From Hortaea werneckii (taxonomy: Eukaryota > Ascomycota > Dothideomycetes > Mycosphaerellales > Teratosphaeriaceae): a stretch of DNA of 64,000 nt. The notes under the pieces were generated by a model. That model had not been told where the DNA came from. It searched no databases and saw nothing but the letters and a program-made list of their open reading frames with translations. The position numbers and the translations under genes were made by a program. Position 1 is the stretch's first letter; each line of letters starts with the position of its first letter. The stretch covers positions 310,001 to 374,000 of the forward strand of contig JBAOKB010000174.1 in assembly GCA_037044905.1 (NCBI GenBank), in the 5' to 3' direction. Positions 44,683 through 55,071 of the stretch are shown here, one piece after another.

Positions 44683-45051
44683 TTTGGAAGGCTGTTCTGC
44701 GCTTGCAAGGCCTCAAATGCGCAATTTAGTTGGGGCCACAGCAACAATTACGTGTGTAGGTAGAGTGATGGTGGTTGATCGTCAGGATGTCGATGTAGAT
44801 ACACCTCCGTCGAAGTCCGCGAATTTCTCGGCTCCAACTGCCTGCTGGCTTCCACCCGAAGACTCACCATAGAGAGCCCCACTTCACTCTTCTTCCGTCG
44901 GGCGACTGTCAAGACTCTACGAGGTGCTGTACTTTACCTCAGAACACATAGAGGAACTCTCCAAGGCCTGTCATTTTCCTAACCCTTATGCGTGGATTGA
45001 CCGACAGGGTATTCAACTGGAACATCGGAACTGAACTTTGCTCAAGTAGTC
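44683..45051. other. Divergent promoter uL10m / TRP4
   Basis: 370 bases between start codons. No perfect TGACTCA; the nearest is AGACTCACC near 44864. No other feature. Confidence 0.55.
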
Positions 45052-46385
45052 ATGGCGGACTCTCACGGCGTTGGATATGTCTCAATTACACCTTTACTTA
45101 AGCGGCTCTCGACGATCGAATCTGCAAGGCAAATCAAAGCCGAGGAGATTGCTGCTGCAGTCGCATTGATCTTCACGAATAGCGTGTCGCCCGTCCAATT
45201 CGCATTACTGCTCTGGGCCCTGCACACCACTGGCCAGGACTATTCGCCTCAGGTCCTAGCAGCTAGCGCATCCTCAATGCGAGGTGCTGCTGTGCATGCT
45301 GATGCAAACGCACTCATCGATGTCATTAAGCGGAAAGGCAAAGTTGAGGGAGCATATCGCGGTGGACTGGTATGGTATGCCCCGTGCAGTAAACCTATCA
45401 CGCGAATGATCCTTCCTGCTGACTCTTCGACGCTCAGTGCGACATAGTTGGCACGGGAGGCGATGGACATGACACCTACAACGTCAGTACTACAGCTTCC
45501 ATCATCGCCTCAGCGCTACTCATGACGGCAAAGCACGGAAACAACTCTTCCACCTCCCTCTCAGGATCAGCAGATCTGCTTCAGCACGCCAAGCCAAGTG
45601 CACCAGTGATAGCAGCAACAACCGAGAAGACGCTGCCGCAGATCTACGAGAAGACCAACTATGCCTTCTTGTACGCCCGCGAATGGCATCCAGGGATGAA
45701 GTATGGCGCGGCTGTCCGCAAGGAAGTCCCAGTCCGAACTATCTTCAACCTCCTGGGGCCTCTCGCCAACCCGGTCCACGACACCGGGCTAATCGAAGCA
45801 CGTATCCTCGGCGTAGCACGCAAAGACATCGGGCCCAACTTCGCGGAAGCCTTGCGGATTTCTCGTGCCAAGAAAGCATTGGTCGTCTGTGGCGATGAGA
45901 ACCTCGACGAGCTCTCCTGCGCAGGTATTACGCACTGCTGGTGGATCCACGAGTCGGATCGGACGTTCAGGGATGACGATGGAGAGGAGAAGAAGCAGAT
46001 CGATATTAACGAGTTGACGCTGCATCCCTCTGATTTTGGCTTGCCGACACATCCGCTAGAGGATGTGCACGGTGGCAAGAGTCCGGCGGAGAACGCGGAG
46101 CTGCTTATGAAGATTCTCAGGAATGAAGTTCCCAGTGATCACCCCGTCTTGCATTTTGTACTGTTGAACACGGCGGCTTTGATCACCGTTAGTGGCATCT
46201 GCGAGGCGGATCAGAGTCACATGGGGTCTGGGGACGATGGACAAGTGATCAAGGAAAGAGGGCCGGGCGGGCTGAGATGGAGAGAGGGATTACGGAGGGC
46301 GAGGTGGTGTATTGAGAGTGGCGAGGCGTTGAGGCAATGGGGTGGCTTCGTCGACGTGACGAACAGTATTGCCAATGGATCCTAA
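45052..46385 (+). CDS. TRP4: Anthranilate phosphoribosyltransferase (TRP4)
   Basis: Second step of tryptophan synthesis: anthranilate + PRPP to phosphoribosyl-anthranilate. Exons 45052-45369 and 45438-46385 (phase 0) give 421 residues. PRPP-binding loop CDIVGTGGDGHDTYNVSTT spans the splice junction's 3' side. It is followed by MTAKHGNNSSTSLSGSADLL, then FLYAREWHPGMKYGAAVRKE, PVRTIFNLLGPLANP and CGDENLDELSCAG, all in family order. A 20-residue acidic insertion (SDRTFRDDDGEEKKQIDINE) is usual in fungal TRP4. The frame is clean. Confidence 0.96.
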
Positions 46386-48519
46386 GCAACGCCCAGCCAA
46401 GAAGAGTGGCGACTGCGATGGAAGGGGAGTCAGATACGAGGAACAACAACGAGACCGGCAGTCCATCGTGTTCTTCTCGGCCCTTCATGACTGGCACAAT
46501 TAATGCCTACTCGCGCAGCTGTCAGCCCTAATAAAGTAGCCTTTTGAAATCTACATGAGTCGACGAGAAGTGGCTTTGATCCCCTGATTGCTCGGTACGA
46601 TGCAGTAGTAAAAGAGCTTCAATCGTCACATCAGCTAGTAACCGCTCGTCATACCCAGCATCACGCAGTGTGATGAGATACAGTATTGTCATGAACGCTC
46701 ACTGGCTGACCACGAAGCCGCATGACTTGCTTTCGGACGGGCACTGCCGCTTGCCGCTGCATGCCCGATCTCCTTCCCGAGGTTATATGGTGAGGCTGTC
46801 AAATGCATAATGTCCGAAAGGAAAAAGTTTACGGCCATTAGTGTCTCCAGTCAACGTATACAGTTATAACGACCGGTTCCTCACGACGGCGACCCAAAGG
46901 AGCAACCTTGCGTGGTCTGGTCAACAGTCTGGCCGAAATCCTCATCCCTCGACCTGCTTGACTCGTTGCCTGCTCCACGATGAAGGCGAGCACCGGCAGA
47001 CGAGAAGACCGGCGCCCGGGGCTGTCCGGACGGGGGATCTCAAGATGAGAACCCTCGCGCGGTTTCAAGTTTCAGGCTAAGGAAGTTTCGGAAAAAAGGC
47101 TCACTTTACCTGGCGCTTGTGCAGGGACTAAACTCCGCATGGTTGCCCTGCCCGATGATCCCCATCCTATTTCTTCGAACCGAAATAGAATGCTGGCGTG
47201 GCCAGACAGGCTGGAGATTGATGTATCCAACTGTATCGGTGATTGTCTAATGATGGGCGATGGTGTGAGCGCGAGGCATTGATGTAGTTTGAATGGATAA
47301 ATGTTGTGGGTGAGGGTCGACGACGCATTGTTGTTGATGAGGAAGGGGGGAGTAGTTTCCCGGACGCGTCGTCGCATGTTGACAGGGGTGGATTAAGTGG
47401 TCAGGTATGCAGATGCAGCCCTCGTCGACCTCCTGAGCGCTCGTGTGCGGGCTCGTATGCTCGCTCGAGTGCTCGACGAAGTGCGCTGCTGGAGAAGCGT
47501 CTGAGATGCACCTGACAAGCAAGCGCAAATGGTGAAATCCGCCTAGCTTCTCTACCGCGTCCAATGCGTTTGGTCTAGATACCGTTGACGCTGGAAATAC
47601 TAGTATCATATCACCGTATATTGCCGTGCAGCGAGTCCCCAGCAGCGCGCCTTACCGTATAGAGCGACTCTCCCTGCCGACCGTTAGCGACCAGCAGTCG
47701 GTCCCAGTGGTGGTGAGCAGCACGGACAGACCACCTCGCTCCCCTGTGACTATCGTGCAGTCCCACGGGTCCCTTGTCCCCTTCTCCTCCTGCCGTCACA
47801 CCACACCCCGATCGCGACCGCGACCGCGACCTCGACCTCGCCGTTACCATACACCACACTCACTCACCCATTCGCTTATCCGTCGGCGCAGAAAGTCGCC
47901 GTCGCTTTACATTCGCTCCCATCCATCCATCCATCCATCCATCCATCCAGTCATTCGTTTGTCATTGTCTCTCCTTTGGACTGCCCAAAAGGTCGCAGAG
48001 GTCCGACCTGTGAGAACTGCTCCCCTGATCGAGCGAAAGCGCGTTTCACATTTCACTCTTTGTACCTGATACAGGACGACGTCGCTCGGTTGCAATAGCG
48101 AGTCTCAGTAGTCTCTCTATCTATCGCGCTGCCTTCGCTTGGGACATGTTTCGCACAGATACAGTCACCTGTTAATGCATGAGGGCCTGTATAGGACGGG
48201 ATAAGTGAGGAGACTTGGACGGAACAACTGGAGCACACTGGCTGGAGCAAGGTGCAGGGTACACCGACTAGAGCGTCAGGTAGCACTTGGGAGGACGTGG
48301 CTTCCGCGTGCTGAACGCCATACTGGAGAAAGGGCGCTGGGCTTGACCGCCGTTTCGAATCATCACCTAGAGATCCTGCTGGCGCAGACGACATCATCGC
48401 CCGCTGGAGACGGCACCGCGACGACGCTGGACATCGAAGCCATACAGACGACACTCTCGACAGAGCATCCTTAGCTGACCATCGGCGCTGAGCAGCTGCC
48501 GACTCAGCGCCGACCGCAT
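46386..48519. other. Intergenic region, 2.1 kb
   Basis: Longest gene-free stretch. Contains simple repeats: CGCGAC-type hexamers at about 47811-47840 and CATC tetramers at about 47919-47949. Many 60-150 codon ORFs were examined; none is protein-like beyond repeat translation. An upstream exon encoding a signal peptide for the following kelch gene could lie near 48100-48500 but could not be fixed. Confidence 0.5.
47919..47949 (+). repeat. (CATC)n tetranucleotide repeat
   Basis: About seven and a half CATC units; a separate CGCGAC-like hexamer array lies about 80 bases upstream. Confidence 0.93.
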
Positions 48520-51170
48520 ATGTCCGTCCCTCAGCCCAAGGGCGAGCTTGAAGGACACTGCTCGGCAATTCACGATGACACGCTTTACGTTCTCTCTGGC
48601 GATACATTCCAATCGCTGCCATTGAAGGAAAATGCGACATGGTCGGAAGAAAAGACAGGAACAGCGGTGAAAGGACCGGCGTGTGTCCATGTCAAGTCAC
48701 AAAAGGCACTATACGTAGTGGGTGGAACGGCGGATGACGAAGAATACGAGGGCCTTCAGAGGTATTCTTTCGCCGACAAGAAGTGGGAGACTCTGTCGCC
48801 ACCAACCAAAGACTTGCAAGGACGAACCAGTCATGGCGCAGCGCATCTAGAAGATGCAGAGTCTATCCTGGTCTACGCTGGTTCGCGTCCAGACTCATCT
48901 GCCCAGCTCTCCTCGTCAACGTTCGTTATTAACCTAAGCGAACCTTACAACTTGGAAGCCTTTACTTCCAAAGCGCCACCTGCCAATAACCCCATCCTCC
49001 AACCTTGGAATAGCACACATGCCATCATGGTTGGCGGCTCCGAGACTAACACTGATGTGTTCTTGTTCGATCACTCGTCTGGATGGAACGAGTACAGCAC
49101 TGACCTCACTGACCCAATCGACCCTGCTGCACGTGCTGCCCTCATTGATGGTAGCGACGGAAGCAAGGTTCTAGAAATCTACGACGTCCAAAAGTCCCCA
49201 AACCAGGTCTCCCAGATCGTTCTGCAAGGTGCTGACGGACAGCCTGCCTCGACTGGGACGAAGATCAATGGGGACTCGTCTTCGAAAAAGCGAAAACGTG
49301 ACTTGTCCTTGAGTGACTGGCCTTCCTACAACAGCACCGGTGCACCAACTGCTACGCGAACAGACTGTGGGCTAGCAAAGGGACCAAGTGGGCTGTCGGT
49401 GATATCTGGTGGCAACAGTGATCTTCCAGTCGCACTCTTCGATCAGAGTGACAACAGCTGGGTAGATGCCGACAGGTTCTTCAACTCGAAAGATTGCAGG
49501 AGCCACTTCAGCCATCGTCGACGTCGGATGCTGGTGCTGGCCAAACCGCGTCCTCAACAAGCTCAGCTTTGCCTTCTGTGTCATCCTCGTCATCTGACGC
49601 TGGCAGTGGAATGACCGCTCATGAGAAAACGATGAGAACCTTGGGCATTACACTTGGTGTGCTCTTTGGCGTTGCTGCCATCTTCATAGCCATTCTCATC
49701 TATCTGAGATATCGCAAGCAGCAGCAGAAGAAGCAAGAGGGCTACATTGATGAAAAGGCCGGCAACGGTCGGCTGAGCTTCCAGGATAGGGGTGCATCTT
49801 TCATGAAAGAAGCCGGCGGCTCGGTCGAAGAGCTTCCGCCTCCGTCGAAAGATAGATTCACTCAGTCCAACTATCCGCGCGGCAATGGCTCACACAGTTC
49901 CCTGGCTATTATCGCTGGCAAGATTGGAGGCAACACCAACCGGAACACCGGCAGCCATCAACCAAGGATAAGCTCCGAGAGCACCAGGCATCTTGTTAAG
50001 AATAAGAACTCGCCGCATGCCGGTGACCCGGTAGAGATGATGGACATTGGCGATAAGACGCTGGCCCGCAATGCTGCCGCCCGCAACGAGCGAGGCCAAG
50101 AAGCTGCCATGAACGACTATGAGAAAGAGCTTCTGCCGCTTGAAGCCCGGTCACGAAGTTCCGGATGGTCCAAGTACTTTGCTACCAGCGGACCTACTGG
50201 GCCAAATGGTATCTCTCATCTCCCGGCCGCTTATCTTAAGACGCAAACGACCTCGGGGCTGTCTGATATACCGTCCGAGTATTCCGACAAAGGGACCAAG
50301 TCACACATACCGTCTTCTGTGCTTGTGCCACCGCTCGACATCGATTTTAATAAGACGCTCGATGGACAGCGCCTGTCACATGTGGCCTCCGGATCGCCCT
50401 CCTTCTCTGACAGTCGGGAGGATCTAGCAAAGCGAGGAAGCAAGCACGAAGGACAAACAGGACTTATAGTCAATCCGCGACCCGATTCATCCCGATCGCA
50501 AATATCAGGCTATTCATTGTCGTCGAATGCAAATCGAACGACAATAAGTAGCAACATGACTGGCGACTACTACAATGAGTCTGGAGCTATGCCTTGGACA
50601 CCCACCACCAACAACTTCAAGGACCAGTCATACCGACCGAGCAGCAGCCTGTACACTGCCAGTGTCTATGAGCCTCGTTTGCCCTCAAGAGGGAAGGGCT
50701 CTGGATTCTTCCCAGGAGCCGGGACGTCCTATCGGCCACCTGCCAAGACGACCATGTCGAAAGTGAGTTCGGTGAATCTTCCACCCCCCGATGAGGAAGC
50801 ATCAAAACCCGAATTACTTAACCCACACCAAGCGGCTCAAAACCATGACCGGGACAGCACCATGACCGTGTTCCCTGGTCCTGGCGGCGCCGATGAGGCT
50901 CCCACCTCAAATCAGACCGCACCAAAACCGAATTTACTTGACGTACGCCAACACGCTGCGACTCATGACCGTGATAGCACCATGACCGTCTTCCCTCGCG
51001 GTGTACCCAGCGCTTACTATGCGAACCGGGAACAAGCAGAGGGCGACGAGGCCACTGGCCATGAGGGCGAGAACAGGAAGCCGACGCAGTCCAGCCAGCA
51101 ACCCGTCATGAGCGATATGAGCTGGGTCAATCTCGAGCACGGCCGCGATCACGATCAGAACAGGTTCTGA
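48520..51170 (+). CDS. Kelch-type beta-propeller membrane protein, one-base frame break
   Basis: Residues ~1-330 form a kelch-like ectodomain (e.g. HCSAIHDDTLYVLSG, KALYVVGGT, HAIMVGGSETNTDVFLFDH). A Ser/Thr stalk follows, then one transmembrane helix at ~370-395 (TLGITLGVLFGVAAIFIAIL) and Arg/Lys stop-transfer YLRYRKQQQKK. The rest is a ~480-residue Ser/Pro/Asn-rich cytoplasmic tail. Frame changes at the A3 run 49489-49491; one added A converts FFNSKD-CRSH to FFNSKRLQEPLQPSS and gives 884 codons in register. The tail contains a repeated block ending HDRDSTMTVFP. No signal peptide precedes ATG 48520, although topology predicts one, so a 5' exon is probably missing. Function not established for this family; a surface or cell-end role would be speculation. 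Confidence 0.8.
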
Positions 51171-52420
51171 GCCACACACTCTCTCCGCTAGCCGTCGCCA
51201 CTCTTTACATCGGGATTCTTTAAAACTGCTTCACCGCCGCGCTCCCCGCCTTCGAAGGATGACCCGCAACGGCTTGCTGTTCTCTCCTCCTCTGCTGAAC
51301 GCTCACTCGCCATCCTTCCGGCCTACAATTACGCAGCCCGCCATCCATCCATCTATCCATACCACCGTCGCTCCGTCTGACTCTCACGAAAGACCTTTTA
51401 TTGCTTGGCCGGTTTTTGTTTTTGTTGTTGTTTGATACCTTGATTACCCGACGCGAACACTTGGGGCGTTGTTATTTTTTGAACTGGAGATTGAATGGGG
51501 AAGGAGAGATTGGAGGTGGAGGGGAAGAAAAGAAAGCAGGCCTCGGCAACAGTCTACCAGGGGAGGAGGGAGGGCTTAGATACGAGTGCAAGGAATCTTT
51601 CCCGCTTAGCATCTCTGTTGTCCGTTTCGCTGCTTTGCTTGTTGTTTGGTAAGGAGGGGAAGGGGGTTGTTGACTTTTGATGGAACGATACCTCTTCAGC
51701 TTTGTTTTGGAGGGTTTTGTTTCTGGGCATGTTTTCGTTCTCGTCTCTCTTCCAGAGAGGAAGAACGCACGGCGCCATTGCTTGTATCACCCACCAACCC
51801 AACCCCAGCCCAAGCTCGTATAGAGAAAGTGTTTGATAGTGTACATAACTGTAATGTCTGCGCTGCTAGTCTTTGACTTGAACTGATCCTAGCCCCGCCC
51901 CATGGATTGCCTTGGATGTTTTGTTTTGGAGTGCGAGGCGCCTGGCCAATCGGAACTAGAACTGTTCGAAAAGGCGCTTCGGTGGCTGTACTTCTTTTGT
52001 CTGCTTGTATCGTTTTAGCTGAACCAAGTCTGGCCGCTGAGTCTCTCGCAAATCTCACTTGGACTGACTTCCACCAGAGACCAAACCCATGGAGCTATTT
52101 GGTAATGGCATAGCTCACGAACGAGCGGCCTTGGCATTGGGGCGCAGGAGGCAGGATCTGATTTACTTGTAAGTCCTGTCTCACGAAGCCATGCGGCAAG
52201 GAGGTCACCATGATTGATGTGACCCAGGCAGACAAAAGCGTCGGTGCAGGAGCGGATGACCATAACGGGAAATGTAGAAAGCTTTATACATTTCCCCTTT
52301 CTACATACTGTTTACATTCATAATCCATTAACACATTTCAATGCATGACATCTCCAGCCAAGCGCCACACGCGCATCAAAGCCCTCGCCAGCTGAAAAAG
52401 GCGACGGCTACGTCTCCTAT
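51171..52420. other. Convergent 3' intergenic region
   Basis: 1.25 kb between the kelch gene stop and the esterase stop. T/G-rich, purine-biased near 51490-51560; short ORFs only. No gene. Confidence 0.5.
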
Positions 52421-54282
52421 CTATCGTCCGTAAGCAAGTGCGTGGTCCAAGATGAACTGGATACCCTCAGCTCTCCATGTATCGTCCTCAGCATACGCCA
52501 GCGTGCCGGTCGCGTTGCCATCCCAGACGATGTTCTGCGGCTTGTCGAGCGAGTAGACGGGCCATGCGTCGGCGCCATCGTACCGGTCCTTGAAGCCGTT
52601 GGGGTCAAGGTCGTAGATGAAGCTCGCCCAGGACTTGCTCATCAGCTCGGCGAGCTGGGTGTACGAGGAGCTTTCGTTGGCGAAGGGGTTAACGGTGCCG
52701 TGCTCGGCGTCATAGCCCAGTCCGTCGACGTTGTCGAAGACGAAGGCTACTCTTGGAAGTGAGGCACACCGAGGTAGTAAGGGACGCCGTTTGGCGTCGT
52801 GTCGAAGCGGTAGCTGTAGGCGTCGACGCCCTCGCGGGTCCAGGCTTCGCATGCTCCGCGACGGTTGGCAATCATGACTACATCACCGAAGTACGCAGCC
52901 TGGCGACGGTACTGCTCAGCATCGCCGAAGGAAGGTGGGAAGCTGGAGAAGTCGCACGGAAGTGTGGACTCCGGCGGGATGAAGTAATCGCATTCCAAGG
53001 GGTAGGCATCAGGCAGCTGGTCGCCAAATTGAGAAGGAAGAGGGGCCTGGGTTCTGTTAGATGTCGCAGCGTCGATGAACTGTTGTGTGGTATTGATGCC
53101 GGTACGTCCAAAAGATGTGCCTTCATCGGTATTGGCGCCGTCGATAATGGGGACGTGCACAAAAGCACCTTCCGCCAAGCTGAATGCTGGTCCATCTGGC
53201 AATGAAGTCGCCGTCAACGATTGGGTTGAAGAAGGCCTGGTACTGTGTCGTGTTGAAGATGGCGTTGAGGTCTTCGTAGGGCACGTTTCTCAGGCACTGC
53301 AGGGTGTCGATTGACGTCGAGCAGTTAGTCATGTTGACTATAGCATCGTACGCAGGCTGGTATTCCTGGTTGGTCCTGTAGCTTGAGTATGCAACAGGGT
53401 TACCAGACTCCATGATGCCAGCTCTGAAGATGCCATCATCGCGGCCATTGTATGCAGTCAAGTGGAAGCCGACAGATGCCGCACCTGCAGATTCTCCCCA
53501 GCTGAGGCTGTCAGTAAACCGCCTTCCATTGACGACAAATCTCAGGACTTACATGGTAACTTTGTCGGCATCGCCACCAAAGGCTCCGATGTTCTCGTTC
53601 AACCAGTGGAGAGCAAGACGCTGGTCGCGCAGACCGATGTTCGTTTGACCGCTTCCGCTGACCTCCTCGGAAGCCAGGAAGCCCCAGGCAGAGAGGCGGT
53701 ATGCGATGCTGACACCAATAATCGGCTTGCCCATCTGCACACTGTTGTCGACGATGAAAGACAGGTTGTACCGCTCGTCACGGGTACCACCCATGTACAA
53801 TCCGCCACCGTGAATCCAGACACCAACCGGCAGGCTCTCGTTCTCGTACCCAGCAGGACGGACCACGTTCAGGTACAAGCAATCTTCGGAAACAGGGTAG
53901 CCAATCTGGTCACCTCCGTACCCAACACACTCAGGTGCGTACTCTGTAGCCTCGTACGTGCCATCAAAGGTGGTGTTGATGCTCTGAGGGTTACGGAAAC
54001 GCAGGTCTCCCACGGGTGGTTGAGCGAAGGGCACGCCAAGGAAGTATTGCTGGTCGTACGTCGGCTGATAGTAGCCGCTAATAGTGCCGTTCTTCACGTT
54101 GACGGTGGACCCTCCGTTGTAGGAATTGCCGTCTGAATCGCCATTGCCATGGTGGCCGCCCCAATGGCCTTCCCCGTGGCCTTCATCGTGGTCACCCCAA
54201 CCGTGAGAGCCGTGATGAGAGGGGCCTTGGGAGCGGCAGCGGCCAAGCTGCCTAGCAGCGTCGTAGCCAGGAACGATCTCAT
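52421..54282 (-). CDS. Secreted type-B carboxylesterase/lipase, three one-base frame breaks
   Basis: Alpha/beta-hydrolase of the carboxylesterase-lipase family. Exons 54282-53553 and 53507-52421. Signal peptide MRSFLATTLLGSLAAAAP, then a His/Gly/Asp-rich linker (54240-54110), then FLGVPFAQPPVGDLRF, SEDCLYLNVVRP and VWIHGGGLYMGG (oxyanion hole). The nucleophile elbow WGESAGAAS forms across the intron; the acid residue is in NTDEGTSFG and the His in YYLGVPHFQEV. Breaks: about 54215-54245 (base missing), about 53199-53208 (base extra), 52749-52753 (base missing). Correcting each gives exact phases and about 605 residues, normal for the family. Three lesions make decay conceivable, but all catalytic residues persist. 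Confidence 0.85.
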
Positions 54283-55071
54283 GATGTAATGAAGACGTGG
54301 GAATGAGGGAGGCTCTCCTGGGATGGATGCGTCTGTCCCAGGACAGCTATCAACCTTTTATACCCCTCATACACAGTCTAACACGACCCCAGCCCCTCGT
54401 GCGTGGAGTCTTTGAGCTCGGCATAGGCATTGTGTCATTCAGTACGTCAGTGGTAGCGGCTAAACACGCTCGAGTCAGCATAAGTCTCCCACTCGACTCC
54501 ACTCGCGTGCAAGCATCGTGGCATTTTAAGATCTAGTGAGTCTGGAAAGACCCGTGATGCCTTCATCGGCAGATAGAGAGGCGAAAAAGCGGAGTCTCCA
54601 AGTGGATGGGAGTGCGGGGATGCAGCAGGATCGTGTGGAGAAGCCGGAGCATGTGGATGAGCGTCTGCCGACTTGGCACGCAAGACCCCTCCGGAAGCTC
54701 TTTTCTATACGAGGGCGTATCCCCAATCAGGTTTGCTTTCCAATATTGCATGCATTAACATCTGTGACAGTGATGCATCTCTTAGTGAGAATGAAAGCAT
54801 TGAAATGGTATAGTGGAAGTTGATGCGTGATAGGGCGTTTTTGCAAGGCATCTGCAAGTCAGTTGAGCTGTGTGGAAGGCTTCAACTTTTCCCAAGATGT
54901 TCCTTTCCGTACGACACATGTGGATTATTGATGGCCTAGGGCATTGAATGTTCATTTCAACTCAAATATATGATTTGATGTGGGAGAAGAGATAACTGCT
55001 GAACTGAATTGTGCAAGCTGCAAGCGACTGCCGAGCATTGTGGCCGTGAAAATGAAGCCTTGCCAAGCATC
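54283..55071. other. Intergenic region upstream of the esterase
   Basis: 0.79 kb; promoter of the esterase and 3' flank of RRN6. No gene seen. Confidence 0.5.

Noticed and set aside
47626..48069. 147-codon Arg/Pro/Ser ORF
   Set aside because: Translation of the CGCGAC and CATC simple repeats.
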